A stretch of DNA of 64,000 bases from Pseudomonas cannabina (GCF_900100365.1 NZ_FNKU01000001.1:5335501-5399500), one strand, 5' to 3'. Positions 1-9,842 are shown, counted from the stretch's first letter. Translations and numbers: made by a program. Notes: generated from the sequence alone by a model not told the origin.

Positions 1-36
1 AGCCGTACCGCTCAGCAACATCACAGTAGCCTGAAT

Positions 37-1680
37 ATGACAGAGCCCGAAGATCCCAGTCGCGATCGTTTGAAGCATCATTTTGCCCAACGGGTCATTC
101 ATCAGGCACGTCAGATTCTTGAGACGTGGCAACGCCTGCAAAAAGCCGAATGGTCGCTGGCCGACATGGCCGAACTCAACGAGTCGACCCTGCGCTTGCT
201 GCGTTTTGCCGAGCGCTTCGAGCAGGCCGAGCATGTTGCGTTGGCGACCGAAATCGGCCAGGCGCTGGACGCCGTCGAAGCCAACCGCGGGCGCCTCAAC
301 AGCAGTGCCATTACCGAGCTCAATCGCCTGATGCAGCGCTTGTCACGGACCGGGCTCAGGCACGGCGACAGGCTGGAACACACCGCACTGCCGCCGCTGC
401 GTAAACCGGTTTATGTCGTGCTTCAGGATGATGAACGCGCCGAGCGGTTGGCCAAACAACTGGAGTTTTTCGGTCTGGCGGCGCTGTCCTTGCACAGCGT
501 TTCCGACTTCCAGTCCGCGATGGCGCAGCGGCATCCGGCAGCGATTGTCATGGATGTCGATTTCGGTGGCACCGGCCAGGGGCTGAAACTGGCCTCCCAA
601 GCTCAGGAAGGGCTGGAGCACAAGCTTCCGTTGCTGTTTTTCAGCCTGCACGAAACCGATACACCCACCCGGCTGGCCGCCGTACGTGCGGGGGGTGAGG
701 AGTTTTTGACCGGGGCGCTGGAAGCGTCGAGCCTGCTGGAGAAGATCGAAGTTCTGACCTGCGTGGCTCAATATGAGCCGTACAAGGTGCTGATCATCGA
801 TGACTCGCGTGCTCAGGCGATGCACACCGAGCGCGTGCTGAATGCTGCCGGTATCGTGACGCGGGTATTGATCGACCCGATTCAGGCGATGGCCGAGCTG
901 GCCGAGTTTCAACCTGACCTGATCATTCTCGACATGTACATGCCGGGCTGCACCGGGACCGAGCTGGCCAAAGTCATTCGGCACAACGACCGTTACGTCA
1001 GCGTGCCGATCATCTACCTGTCGGCCGAAGACGATCAAGACAAGCAGCTTGACGCCATGAGCGAGGGCGGCGACGACTTTCTCACCAAGCCGATCAAGCC
1101 GCGCCATCTGATCACCACTGTTCGCAACCGTGCCGCCAGGGCCCGCAGCCTGAAAGCGCGGATGGTCCGCGACAGCCTGACCGGGCTCTACAATCACACG
1201 CACATCCTGCAACTGCTGGAAGACTGCAGCTTTCGCTCGCGCCGTGAAAACAAGCCGCTGTGCTTTGCCATGCTCGATATCGATCACTTCAAGAAGGTCA
1301 ATGACAGCCACGGCCACCCGATGGGCGACCGTGTGATCAAAAGCCTGGCGTTGTTTCTCAAGCAGCGCTTGCGCAAGACTGACTTTATCGGCCGTTATGG
1401 TGGCGAAGAGTTTGCGGTGGTCATGCCGGACACCGACATTCACAGCGCGCATAAAGTGCTCGACGAGATTCGCCACCGTTTCGCTGAAATTCATTACCCC
1501 GCGCAGCCGGTCGACCTGTTTTGCACCTTCAGCGCCGGGGTGGTCTGCCTTGGCCCTCATGACGACAGCCTGAGCCTCGCGTCCCAGGCCGATATCGCGC
1601 TATACCGTGCCAAGCATGCCGGTCGCAATCAGGTGCACTCGACGTTGTCAGATGCGCCTTACCATGTGGTAAAGGCTTGA
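37..1680 (+). CDS. Response regulator diguanylate cyclase (REC-REC-GGDEF)
   Basis: Cytoplasmic enzyme predicted to make cyclic-di-GMP from two GTP. After about 120 N-terminal residues of no clear family there is a weak receiver-like domain (about 127-245). A complete receiver follows (about 250-370, with IIDD, phospho-acceptor ILDMYMP and the TKPI lysine), then a GGDEF domain (about 385-540). The active-site loop is GGEEF, and an RxxD inhibitory site (RKTD) lies five residues before it, so product feedback is likely. Length and layout resemble the GcbA/AdcA attachment cyclases of Pseudomonas (PA4843 type), but I do not assign the name. The promoter lies outside or at the edge of the window. 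It converges with pprB. Confidence 0.9.
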   Translation: MTEPEDPSRDRLKHHFAQRVIHQARQILETWQRLQKAEWSLADMAELNESTLRLLRFAERFEQAEHVALATEIGQALDAVEANRGRLNSSAITELNRLMQRLSRTGLRHGDRLEHTALPPLRKPVYVVLQDDERAERLAKQLEFFGLAALSLHSVSDFQSAMAQRHPAAIVMDVDFGGTGQGLKLASQAQEGLEHKLPLLFFSLHETDTPTRLAAVRAGGEEFLTGALEASSLLEKIEVLTCVAQYEPYKVLIIDDSRAQAMHTERVLNAAGIVTRVLIDPIQAMAELAEFQPDLIILDMYMPGCTGTELAKVIRHNDRYVSVPIIYLSAEDDQDKQLDAMSEGGDDFLTKPIKPRHLITTVRNRAARARSLKARMVRDSLTGLYNHTHILQLLEDCSFRSRRENKPLCFAMLDIDHFKKVNDSHGHPMGDRVIKSLALFLKQRLRKTDFIGRYGGEEFAVVMPDTDIHSAHKVLDEIRHRFAEIHYPAQPVDLFCTFSAGVVCLGPHDDSLSLASQADIALYRAKHAGRNQVHSTLSDAPYHVVKA

Positions 1681-1686
1681 TTCGTT

Positions 1687-2481
1687 TCAGTCGTGATTCT
1701 CGGTCGCGCGCTGCCGTCCGGCGGATTTGCTGGGCGAAAACGCCAGTGCCAGTTGCGTGCGATTGTGCATGTGAGTCAGGCGCAGCACTTGCGACACGTA
1801 GAGTTTGACGGTGTTTTCGGTAATCCCCAGTTCACAGGCAATCTGATAGTTGGTCAGCCCGGTGCTGACCAGTTTTGCCACATCCACCTGACGCGGTGAA
1901 AGTTTGGCCAGCGCCATGGTTACCGGCGTATTGCCTTGCGCAACGTTGCGCGCTTTGGGCTCGGCGGGCGGTGGGGTTCGGGTGTTGTCCAGATTCTGAT
2001 AAAGGTCATCGATCGATGCCGCCAGGTGCTGGAGCTTTTCATTGAGAAGGCCCAGCTGTTTGCGGTTCTTCTGCCGCTCATCCAGCGCGATCAACTGGAG
2101 TTTCACACCTTCCAGCAGGTCCTGCAGGTCGACCGGTTTCTGGTAATAATCGGCGATGCCTGCGCGCAGGGCTTTGATCACGTCCTTTTTTTCGGCCCGC
2201 CCGGTCAGCATGATGGCCTCGAACAGGTGCGTCTTGCCGCCGATCTGCTTCATGGCTTCGACCATCTCGATGCCGTTCATGCCGGGCATTTCCAGGTCGC
2301 AGAGGACGATTCCGATGCTGCTGTCATGGCTGAACTGTTCGATGGCTTCCAGGCTCGAGTGACAGCGCACGCAATGAAAGTCATTGCTCTCCAGATATTC
2401 ACTGAGTTCTTCAACGACCAGAGGCTGGTCATCGACCACCAGAACTTTTGTAATCGGTAATGTATTCACATGCGACTCCAT
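1687..2481 (-). CDS. pprB: Response regulator PprB (REC plus LuxR-type HTH)
   Basis: DNA-binding response regulator. In P. aeruginosa PprB, activated by PprA, switches on Flp/Tad pilus and adhesin genes. The N-terminal receiver carries VVDDQ and the phospho-acceptor Asp62 in CDLEMPG. The C-terminal LuxR/GerE HTH (about 190-250) carries LSPRQVDVAKL and ITENTVKLYVSQ. The start at 2481 is preferred because GAGGT lies 9-10 bases upstream; an in-frame ATG at 2520 would add 13 residues but has no ribosome site. The neighbours fppA, tadE-like, pprA and tadG match the PA4293-PA4297 set, which supports the name. Confidence 0.87.
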   Translation of the reverse strand: MESHVNTLPITKVLVVDDQPLVVEELSEYLESNDFHCVRCHSSLEAIEQFSHDSSIGIVLCDLEMPGMNGIEMVEAMKQIGGKTHLFEAIMLTGRAEKKDVIKALRAGIADYYQKPVDLQDLLEGVKLQLIALDERQKNRKQLGLLNEKLQHLAASIDDLYQNLDNTRTPPPAEPKARNVAQGNTPVTMALAKLSPRQVDVAKLVSTGLTNYQIACELGITENTVKLYVSQVLRLTHMHNRTQLALAFSPSKSAGRQRATENHD

Positions 2482-2626
2482 GCTGTAGTACCTCGATAAC
2501 AAATCGAGGGCTTTATCCATTCAGCAAACACAATGGGGTAATTTTCGAGCGTGACGTGTTTCACAGCGTTTATTCAAACGTAGCTGCACTTTCTGATTAT
2601 GTACATAGCATTAACTGTTCATTCGA

Positions 2627-3100
2627 CTAGTGGATCAATACTGCAGTGGTTAACAGTCCGGCCAATAAAAACGGCGAGAAAGGATGTTTATCTGGCGCTG
2701 CCGGGTTCATATACCGATAACGTTGCGTAAACCCTTGGTGAATAAGGTGCCAGGCGCTGCGCCCGACGATCAACCACGTCAGCATCGCAATGCCCGCGCC
2801 AATAAACGTGCACAACACATACGTACTGTTTGCTGCAAGGGCCAGTGCCGCCAACAGCTTGACGTCGCCCGCGCCCAGCCTGCCCAGTGCATAGCCGGGT
2901 AGCGTCAAGCCCAGAGCAATCAGCAGCGCCAGAGCGGCGTCGGCAGGTTCAGCGCCCAGCCAGGTCTGGCCATAAACGAACAGGTATCCCGCCGCCAGGG
3001 CCATTGCGCCAAGTGTCAGCCGGTTGGAGATTTCCTTTTTTCGAGCGTCCTGCTCGGCACATACGGCAAACCACACAAGTAAGCAAAATAATTTCATCAA
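2627..3100 (-). CDS. fppA: Prepilin peptidase, FppA/TadV type
   Basis: Short (157 aa) inner-membrane aspartic protease of the A24 (TadV/CpaA) type, which trims and methylates Flp-type prepilins. The two expected aspartates are present: Asp18 in AEQDARKKEISN and Asp79 in GAGDVKLL. Four to five hydrophobic segments span the rest, and the large cysteine-rich N-terminal domain of PilD is absent. It reads in the same direction as pprB, with about 145 bases between its stop and the pprB start, and is divergent from the tadE-like gene across about 80 bases. The expected Flp prepilin substrate is not encoded in this window. Confidence 0.85.
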   Translation of the reverse strand: MMKLFCLLVWFAVCAEQDARKKEISNRLTLGAMALAAGYLFVYGQTWLGAEPADAALALLIALGLTLPGYALGRLGAGDVKLLAALALAANSTYVLCTFIGAGIAMLTWLIVGRSAWHLIHQGFTQRYRYMNPAAPDKHPFSPFLLAGLLTTAVLIH

Positions 3101-3179
3101 TCAAACCACATACTGTTTTACCTTTGCCGGAAAGAATCTATGCTGTTTTCAGGTAGCAAGTGTCAGGGTAGACGTCGAT

Positions 3180-3635
3180 ATGAAAACAGTCTTGCATCGT
3201 TCTTCTGCACGCAAACAGCGGGGCGCTGCCGCTATTGAATTCGCGGCCGTGTTCGTGATTTTTTTTGCTGTGTTCTATGGCATGGTGAGTTATAGCCTGC
3301 CGTTGCTCATGATGCAGTCTTTCAATGCGGCCGCCAGTGAAGCGGTGCGTCGAAGTGTTGCGCTCAGTCCGGCCATTGCCAACTACGACACCCTGCTGCG
3401 CAGCCAGGCTCAGAGCGTGGTCATGACGCAACTGGCGTGGATGCCGGCAGCGCTGGGCTTCAATCCTGCCTACACCAGCGTGACCTACAGCGCTGGCGTA
3501 CTGACGGTGACTATCCAGTACCCCAAGACCCGTCTGACCCAAGTGTTGCCGCTGTTGACGCTTCCGGGCATCGGTGAGGTCCCGCGCTTGCCGAATAACC
3601 TTACTGCACAAGCGAGCCTGCAACTTGCCCCTTGA
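3180..3635 (+). CDS. TadE-like pilus assembly protein
   Basis: Pseudopilin-like protein of 151 aa with a positively charged N-terminus, then the TadE/TadG signature RGAAAIEFA and one transmembrane helix (about residues 18-40). A periplasmic tail follows. Proteins of this family are processed by the FppA/TadV peptidase and take part in Flp pilus assembly; the P. aeruginosa counterpart is PA4294. The ATG at 3180 was chosen because the TadE motif begins 14 residues later. Upstream in-frame codons read through non-membrane sequence overlapping the fppA promoter. Its end overlaps the pprA start, so the two are probably co-translated. Confidence 0.8.
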   Translation: MKTVLHRSSARKQRGAAAIEFAAVFVIFFAVFYGMVSYSLPLLMMQSFNAAASEAVRRSVALSPAIANYDTLLRSQAQSVVMTQLAWMPAALGFNPAYTSVTYSAGVLTVTIQYPKTRLTQVLPLLTLPGIGEVPRLPNNLTAQASLQLAP

Positions 3636-6393
3636 AAAAAACCGCCTGAGCCGTTGGCTGGGCCGTGGCGAAGCGCCGCCCGGGCCGCAGAGTGTGCCGT
3701 CGAGCAGCGAGCCTGATCCGATTGGTGCCGACCTCTACCTGCTGCTCGATGACGAGGGGCGGGTGCAGAGCATCAGTGCGCATCTGCTGACGCGGCTGGG
3801 CATCGCCGCGCCAATGGCAGCGACGCAACGATTGATGAACCTGCTGTTGCCTAACAGCGCGCTGGTCATCGAGGGCGTGCCGCACGACTGGCTGGGGCAC
3901 ATGCTCGACCTGGATTTCAAAAGTGCCGATGCGCACACGTTGCACGCGCGTGGCTGGGTGCAGGCGCATGGCAAGGGCTGGCTGCTGCAATTGCTCGATA
4001 TCAGCGACTTGATGGAAGAGGCCAGCGCCGCACGCAGTCGTCAGCAGTGTCTGCGCTTTGCCGGGCAGATGGCCGAGCGAGTACGGGTCTGCAATGTAGA
4101 GCGGCTGACCGCCGTGGTGACCGAACAACTGGAAGAGCTGGCGCAGCTCTGGCGAATCCCGTGCGTCGCGCTGGTGTTGCCGGAAATCAGCGGCGTCGGC
4201 TGGCGTGTCTACTGTCAATACAGCGCCCACACCGCGCCGGAGCTGTGGCAGGTCGGGCAGCGCCTGGGCAGCGCCCTGGACCAGTTCGACGCCAACAGCG
4301 CGCATCAACTGAAGTTTGGCAGCGACGCGGGTCATGCCGGTCTGCAAAGTGCTTTCGGCAACGCCAATGGCTTTCTGATCCCGCACAGTCGGGACAACGT
4401 GGCCAAGGCCTGGCTGATGTTCGGCTTTTATGACCCTCAGCAGCAGTCGCCGGATCTGGGCGAGCGCGAATGGCTGAACCTGTGCTCGGCGCTGGCCGGG
4501 CCTGTGCTGTTTCGCCTGTCCGAGCAACATAACCGACACCACGTCGAGCGTCTGGCGGTGCTGCAGGACCTGCTCGGCACTGGCTGGTGGGAGCTGCTGC
4601 CCGACAGCGACGAAATCCTGCTCGCCCCGCAGCTGGCGCGTAATCTGCGTGTCGGCGACCGGATCGAAAGCCTGTCGCGTACAGACTGGCTGGCGCTGAT
4701 TCATCCGGCAGATCGGCAGGAATTGTCCAGCCGCCTGGCCCGGCTGCGCGACAAAGGCACGCCGATGCTGCTGTGCGTGCGTCTGGCGCAGAGCGACCCG
4801 GCCCAGGAAACCCTGTGGTTTCGGATTCAGGGGCAGGCGCTGGTCAGTGGTCAAGTGCAGCGGGTGCTCGGCTTCATGCTCGACGTCAGCGACATCAAGA
4901 ACCAGGAAACCGAAGCGGCCGCCGCGCACGCCCGGCTGGACAACCTGATCGCCAGTTCGCCCGCGGTGATCTACGTGCAGCGTTACGATCAGGGCAATCT
5001 GGAACCGACTTTTTTCAGTGACAGCCTAACTCCGCTGCTGGGCTGGACGCTTGCTGACTGCGTCGACGGTCAGTTGGCTGAGTACATTCACCCCGAAGAC
5101 CGCGACATCTGGTTCGAGCGTACTCGCCAGTTGCTGCGCGAAGGCTTCGTCAGCCGACGTTATCGGCTCCGTGACCGGCAGGGTGATTATCACTGGCTGC
5201 TGGACGAGGCGCGGCTATTGCGCGATGACCTGGGTATCCCGGTAGAAGCCGTCGGTCTGTGGCTGGATGTGACCGAGGCAACGCTGGCGGCGGAGCAGGT
5301 GCGCAAGAGCGAAGAGCGTTACCGGATTCTGGTCGAGGATTCTCCGGCGATGATCTGTCGCTACACGCCGGACCTGGTGCTCAGCTTCGGCAACCGGCCA
5401 CTGGCCAACTACATGGAATGCACCCCGGAACAGCTGACCGGGATCAATCTGGGCGACTGGCTCTCCGATGAACAGCGCGAAGCGTTTATCAGGCGCATCG
5501 GGCTGTTGACCCCGGAGTCGCCGTTGAGCACCGAAGAAATCTGCATCGAGCTGCCCGGTCGTGAATATGCCTGGTGGGTGTGGGCGGATCGAGGTGTGTT
5601 CGACGAACAGGGCAAGCTGGTCGAGATTCAGGCGGTGGGGCGCGACAACACCGATGTGCGGCGCTCGCGCATGCAGCTGAACCAGAGCGCCAAGATGGCG
5701 ACCCTGGGCGAAATGGCCACCGGCCTGGCGCATGAGATCAACCAGCCGCTGAATGTCATGCGCATGGCGGTGGTCAACGTGCTCAAGCGTCTGGGCCGCG
5801 GCGACGTGGATATCGACTACCTCACCGAAAAGCTTAACCGCATCGACTCTCAGGTGCAGCGTGCGGCGCGGGTGGTCGACCACATGCGCGTGTTCGGTCG
5901 GCGCTCCGAGATCGAGGAGCAACTGTTCGATCCGGTTCAGGCGGTGGAAGGCACGATCTCGATGTTGACCGAAGGCATGAAAGGCAAAGGCGTGCAGTTG
6001 CGGGTCGGGAGCATGATCGAAGGCGTGCAGGTGCGCGGGCATGTCGATCAGCTGGAGCAGGTGCTGATCAACCTGATGGTCAATGCACGCGATGCGCTGT
6101 TGTCACGCCGGGAAAAAGACCGCAGTTTCGAACCGTGGATCAGCGTTGAAGCCGAGCGCGATGAAAATATCATCCGCCTGGTGGTGCAGGACAACGGCGG
6201 TGGTATCGATCCGCGCTTGCTGGAACGCATCTTCGAGCCGTTTTTCACCACCAAACCGATGGGCGTCGGCACGGGGCTGGGGTTGTCGGTCAGCTACGGC
6301 ATTGTCGACCAGATGGGCGGCCAACTGACCGTCAGCAACGTTGACGAAGGCGCACGCTTCCGCATCGAATTGCCGATCTACAACGCCGATTAA
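3625..6393 (+). CDS. pprA: Sensor histidine kinase PprA (multi-PAS)
   Basis: Hybrid-free sensor kinase of about 922 aa, partner of PprB. No clear membrane helix is visible, so it is probably cytoplasmic. In order: N-terminal PAS-like region, GAF-like region (about 150-310), three PAS/PAC repeats (about 320-680), HisKA with GLAHEINQPLN (His703), and HATPase with N box INLMVNARDAL, then DNGGGI and GTGLGLS. The start is uncertain. A TTG at 3625 fits the length of the family and overlaps the tadE-like stop by 11 bases; an ATG at 3574 is the alternative. It ends tail-to-tail with tadG, sharing the TTAA at 6390-6393. Confidence 0.85.
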   Translation: MPLEKNRLSRWLGRGEAPPGPQSVPSSSEPDPIGADLYLLLDDEGRVQSISAHLLTRLGIAAPMAATQRLMNLLLPNSALVIEGVPHDWLGHMLDLDFKSADAHTLHARGWVQAHGKGWLLQLLDISDLMEEASAARSRQQCLRFAGQMAERVRVCNVERLTAVVTEQLEELAQLWRIPCVALVLPEISGVGWRVYCQYSAHTAPELWQVGQRLGSALDQFDANSAHQLKFGSDAGHAGLQSAFGNANGFLIPHSRDNVAKAWLMFGFYDPQQQSPDLGEREWLNLCSALAGPVLFRLSEQHNRHHVERLAVLQDLLGTGWWELLPDSDEILLAPQLARNLRVGDRIESLSRTDWLALIHPADRQELSSRLARLRDKGTPMLLCVRLAQSDPAQETLWFRIQGQALVSGQVQRVLGFMLDVSDIKNQETEAAAAHARLDNLIASSPAVIYVQRYDQGNLEPTFFSDSLTPLLGWTLADCVDGQLAEYIHPEDRDIWFERTRQLLREGFVSRRYRLRDRQGDYHWLLDEARLLRDDLGIPVEAVGLWLDVTEATLAAEQVRKSEERYRILVEDSPAMICRYTPDLVLSFGNRPLANYMECTPEQLTGINLGDWLSDEQREAFIRRIGLLTPESPLSTEEICIELPGREYAWWVWADRGVFDEQGKLVEIQAVGRDNTDVRRSRMQLNQSAKMATLGEMATGLAHEINQPLNVMRMAVVNVLKRLGRGDVDIDYLTEKLNRIDSQVQRAARVVDHMRVFGRRSEIEEQLFDPVQAVEGTISMLTEGMKGKGVQLRVGSMIEGVQVRGHVDQLEQVLINLMVNARDALLSRREKDRSFEPWISVEAERDENIIRLVVQDNGGGIDPRLLERIFEPFFTTKPMGVGTGLGLSVSYGIVDQMGGQLTVSNVDEGARFRIELPIYNAD

Positions 6394-8420
6394 ATCACCA
6401 GCGTCGCCTGGCCGAGGTTGCAGCTCAGATTGGCGCCGACATCGGCAGCCCCCAGGTTCAGGCCCAGCGACTCGAACAACGGGTCGACCACCGAAGTCAG
6501 CAAGCGGGTGAGCGTGTCGTCGACGATGGTATCCAGCGCTACAGTCAGGCTGCTCAGCAGGGTCGCCGTGCCAGTGATGAGATTGCCGAGCACATTACTG
6601 GTCGCCGGTTTGTAGACATTCACCTTCACGCTGGACACCGTGCCGTTGAGCAACGTGCTTGGTTTGGTGTGCGCAACGCCGGTCTGGAAATACGGGGCGT
6701 TGCTGATTTCCGGCAGATTGGGCGAACTGAAGGTCGTACTGACCACCGACGAGCTGCCCAGCGCTGACTGGCTGACTGTGTCGAATGTAAGGCCGATGCC
6801 GCCACCGCCGAAGGCGACGCGAGGTCCACAGGTCCCTAAAGTAGGGAGCCCTAGCAGCTTCTGGCAGGTCATGGTGCCGATATCGAGTACTGGTAGAGGG
6901 AGGGCGGTCACTGCCGCCGGATCAGTGCTGGTCGGAAATGCATTCGCAGGTTCTATCCAGCCGACTTTCGCGCTGAGCAAGGCGGCGTCGGTTTTGACGC
7001 TGAGGGTTTTGTTGGTATTGCTAGCGCAGGTGAAACCGGTGACATAACTGTCGCCACTCGCCAGCGACAGGCTCAGGTCGATTCTGGGGCCGGATGCGCC
7101 GGCCGTCAGAAATTTGGGGTCGGCGACTACGCAACTGGTCAGCCCGAGTGCGCAAGTGGTAGCGCCCAGAGTGCCGGAAATATTCAGACTTAATGCAGTA
7201 CTGAGAATCGGCGTCAGGCTGCCGACCACCGAGCTGGCGGTATTGACCAGCGACGTGATCGTGCCCAGCACCGGCAGATTGATCGAGACCAGCGCCCGCA
7301 TCTGCGCGGTACGCACGTAAATCCGGTTGGCGCCGGTTTTGGGGTTGCTCGGGTCGATCTTGCTCGGGTCGCCAATGGCTGAAAGCTGCGGCGGCTCGAT
7401 CACCTGAATGCGCGTCGTGACCTGTGCCAGGTTACCGACATTGATCTGCGCGGCGCTGGAAATACCGGTTTTGTCATTGGCCAGTTGCGCAATACCCTGC
7501 ACGAGGTCCATCAGACGCAGATTGGCACTCAATGCCGCGATATCCGGTGCGCCCTGGATCGACAGCAAATCGCCCAATACCACCGTGGTCGCCCCGGACG
7601 CCAGCTTCAAGGCTTGCAAACCTGCAATGGTCGCGGTGCCGCCCAATGTCGCGCCTGGGTCCAGCACATTGATTGCGCTCTGAATCAACTGGCTGACTGA
7701 CACCGAGGTGCTAAGCACACTGCTGTAGCCGATGGCCGTCAGATTGAGGTCGGTCTTGAGTCGGTTCAGGTAGCTGAGCAGGCTGAGATCGGTATTGGCG
7801 AGACCTTGCCAGTTGGCCACGCTGAGGTTCAGCGTGCCGCCGAGCAGGCTGCCAATGACCGGGTTGAGGATCGCCGCGCGGGTGCTGTCGATGGTGACCG
7901 TTGCGCTGCGGATGGTCAGGGCCGCCAGTGGCGAGGCGCTGGCGGCGACGGCTTTGGCGCTGAGCGGAACATTCTGTGGCGTTGCCGGGCCGCCGAACAA
8001 GGCTCCGATGCCTGCTGCAATACTGCGTGGCACAGGGTGCGTGGCGACCACCTCGATGGCCAGCGCCTGGGTCTGGTCGACACTGAACGTTCGCTGGCTC
8101 AGAGCGTTCAACACCAGCGTGCCGCAGCGGATTGTCAGCGTGCGACTGTCGCTGCCGGGGGTGAAGCCATTGCGGATGGCGCTTTGCCTGGCAAAGTCCG
8201 CAGCGCTGGAGGTGCCGCTGCATGTGCCTCGGCGTCCGGCCGCTTCCAGCGCGGCAATGTCCGCAACCCGCTGCAGCGAGCGTTTCTCCAGATAAAGCCG
8301 GCCGCTGTCAACCACGACCAGCGTGCACAACAGCGCCAGCCCCAGCGTCAGCGCCGCCATCAGGCCGATTGCACCGCGTTGCCGATGCTGTGTTGCGGTA
8401 TAGCGATTCAGGCGAGACAT
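6390..8420 (-). CDS. tadG: TadG-like pilus assembly protein
   Basis: A 676-aa protein with the TadE/G N-terminus RGAIGLMAAL, one membrane helix, then the conserved KRSLQRVADIAALEAA segment. A long Ser/Thr/Leu-rich periplasmic region follows. TadG is one of the minor pseudopilin-like proteins of the Tad machine (PA4297 type). The start at 8420 is chosen because AGGAG sits five bases upstream; an upstream ATG at 8477 would add 19 residues before the conserved basic N-terminus. It points toward pprA and has no other tad gene beside it. Confidence 0.8.
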   Translation of the reverse strand: MSRLNRYTATQHRQRGAIGLMAALTLGLALLCTLVVVDSGRLYLEKRSLQRVADIAALEAAGRRGTCSGTSSAADFARQSAIRNGFTPGSDSRTLTIRCGTLVLNALSQRTFSVDQTQALAIEVVATHPVPRSIAAGIGALFGGPATPQNVPLSAKAVAASASPLAALTIRSATVTIDSTRAAILNPVIGSLLGGTLNLSVANWQGLANTDLSLLSYLNRLKTDLNLTAIGYSSVLSTSVSVSQLIQSAINVLDPGATLGGTATIAGLQALKLASGATTVVLGDLLSIQGAPDIAALSANLRLMDLVQGIAQLANDKTGISSAAQINVGNLAQVTTRIQVIEPPQLSAIGDPSKIDPSNPKTGANRIYVRTAQMRALVSINLPVLGTITSLVNTASSVVGSLTPILSTALSLNISGTLGATTCALGLTSCVVADPKFLTAGASGPRIDLSLSLASGDSYVTGFTCASNTNKTLSVKTDAALLSAKVGWIEPANAFPTSTDPAAVTALPLPVLDIGTMTCQKLLGLPTLGTCGPRVAFGGGGIGLTFDTVSQSALGSSSVVSTTFSSPNLPEISNAPYFQTGVAHTKPSTLLNGTVSSVKVNVYKPATSNVLGNLITGTATLLSSLTVALDTIVDDTLTRLLTSVVDPLFESLGLNLGAADVGANLSCNLGQATLVI

Positions 8421-8522
8421 CAGCACTCCTTCGGCAACGCCGTCGCTCACTCTCCTGTGTGAGGGGAGTGTAGACAATGCCTCGAAGGCGCGCTGACAAG
8501 CTGTCAGCTTCGCCGTTTACGT

Positions 8523-9839
8523 TTAGTATTGATAGCGCAGCACCGCATGCGACAGCGCGCGCACGGCAAATATGCCGAGCAGGGCAGTCATCGCCGGAAC
8601 GATCAGCCACCAGACCCGCACTGACATTGCGCTCAGCGATTGCTTGCGCTGGAAGAACGCCAGGCTGGCCGCGCAGACGCAGAACGCCAAAAGCATGCCG
8701 GCCAGAATATCGGTCGGCCAGTGAACGCCCAGGTACACCCGTGACAAGGCAATCGCCAGCGCCGGAATGCCGCAGACCAGCATCCAGGTCAGGCGCAAAC
8801 GCACCGGCTGGCCACGGCCCGCCAGCACCGCGAGGGTCATGAACAGCGCGAACGCCGCAGAACTGTGCCCGCTGGGCATGCTGTAGGAGGTAATCGGGTC
8901 GAGCAGAACTTCCGGGCGCGCGCGGGCGAAGAACGTTTTCAGCGTACCGTTCGCGATGGCCGTACCCAGTGTGACGGTCAGCGCAAAGGCTGCGTGGCGC
9001 CACTGTTGGGCAACTGCCAGCACGATGATCAGCAAGGACGCCGCCAGCAACTGAGCCTTGAAGTCGCCGATACTGGTGACGAACAGCACGATGTTCTGCG
9101 CGGCTTCGCTGCGGTGCTCCTGGACCAGCGTCATCAAACCGTTGTCGAAATCAGCCAGGTAGGGCCAGCCAATGAACAGCGCCGCCACCAGTATCAGGCT
9201 GAGTGCGGAAATCACTTTGGTGGCGTAACGCTTCTGGCGAATGCTGCTCTGAATGCTCAAACCGAACAGAATCGCCAGCCCGGCACCGACCACCGCGGCC
9301 TCGGGCCAGAAACCATCCGGCAGCGGTAGGCGAATGGCTGCACCGGCGGCCCAGCCCGGCATCAGGTAGGCAATCGACCAGCCTGCGGCCGCCAGCACGC
9401 TGACCGCTACAAAGCGTGGCAGCGGCATGTCGCACATACCGGCGATCATCGGCAGCATGGGCCGCAGCGGGCCGATGAAGCGGCCGACCAGCAGGCTGGC
9501 AATCCCGTAGCGATGGAAATAGGTCTCGGCCCCGGCCATCCATTCCGGGTGGGTGCGCAGGCCCGGCAACTGGCGAATGTTCTGGTGGAAACGACGGCCG
9601 ATGAAGTACGACACCGCGTCCCCGAGCAGCCCGCCCAGAAAGCCCAGCAGCAGCACTTCGCTCAACGGCAGAATGCCGCTGCCGGCCAGCGCGGCAATGG
9701 CAAACATGATCACGGTGCCCGGCACGACAATCCCGACAATCGCGACACATTCGGTAAATGCCACCACAAAGATCGCGACAGCTACCCAGGAGGGGTTGGC
9801 CGTCAACCAGCCGGTCATGCCACTGAGCAGGTCGCCCAT
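8523..9839 (-). CDS. DedA-PAP2 fusion membrane phosphatase
   Basis: A 438-aa inner-membrane protein joining two domains. The N-terminal DedA/SNARE-associated domain (about 1-200) has the typical FLGGLLGDAVSYFIGR and GRFIGPLRP motifs. The C-terminal PAP2 phosphatase domain (about 230-410) has the KTFFARARP, PSGHS and SRVYLGVHWPTD motifs. PAP2 enzymes remove phosphate from lipid or isoprenyl pyrophosphates, and DedA proteins act in lipid carrier or lipid flipping. Together they suggest turnover of a lipid carrier, which is inference. AAGGA precedes the ATG, and the stop of the glycosylase gene lies three bases upstream, so the two may be co-transcribed. Confidence 0.88.
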   Translation of the reverse strand: MGDLLSGMTGWLTANPSWVAVAIFVVAFTECVAIVGIVVPGTVIMFAIAALAGSGILPLSEVLLLGFLGGLLGDAVSYFIGRRFHQNIRQLPGLRTHPEWMAGAETYFHRYGIASLLVGRFIGPLRPMLPMIAGMCDMPLPRFVAVSVLAAAGWSIAYLMPGWAAGAAIRLPLPDGFWPEAAVVGAGLAILFGLSIQSSIRQKRYATKVISALSLILVAALFIGWPYLADFDNGLMTLVQEHRSEAAQNIVLFVTSIGDFKAQLLAASLLIIVLAVAQQWRHAAFALTVTLGTAIANGTLKTFFARARPEVLLDPITSYSMPSGHSSAAFALFMTLAVLAGRGQPVRLRLTWMLVCGIPALAIALSRVYLGVHWPTDILAGMLLAFCVCAASLAFFQRKQSLSAMSVRVWWLIVPAMTALLGIFAVRALSHAVLRYQY

Positions 9840-9842
9840 GGG

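Noticed and set aside
343..1560. Long open frame on the minus strand across the diguanylate cyclase gene
   Set aside because: It is antisense to a gene with complete REC and GGDEF motifs. Its translation shows no recognisable family.
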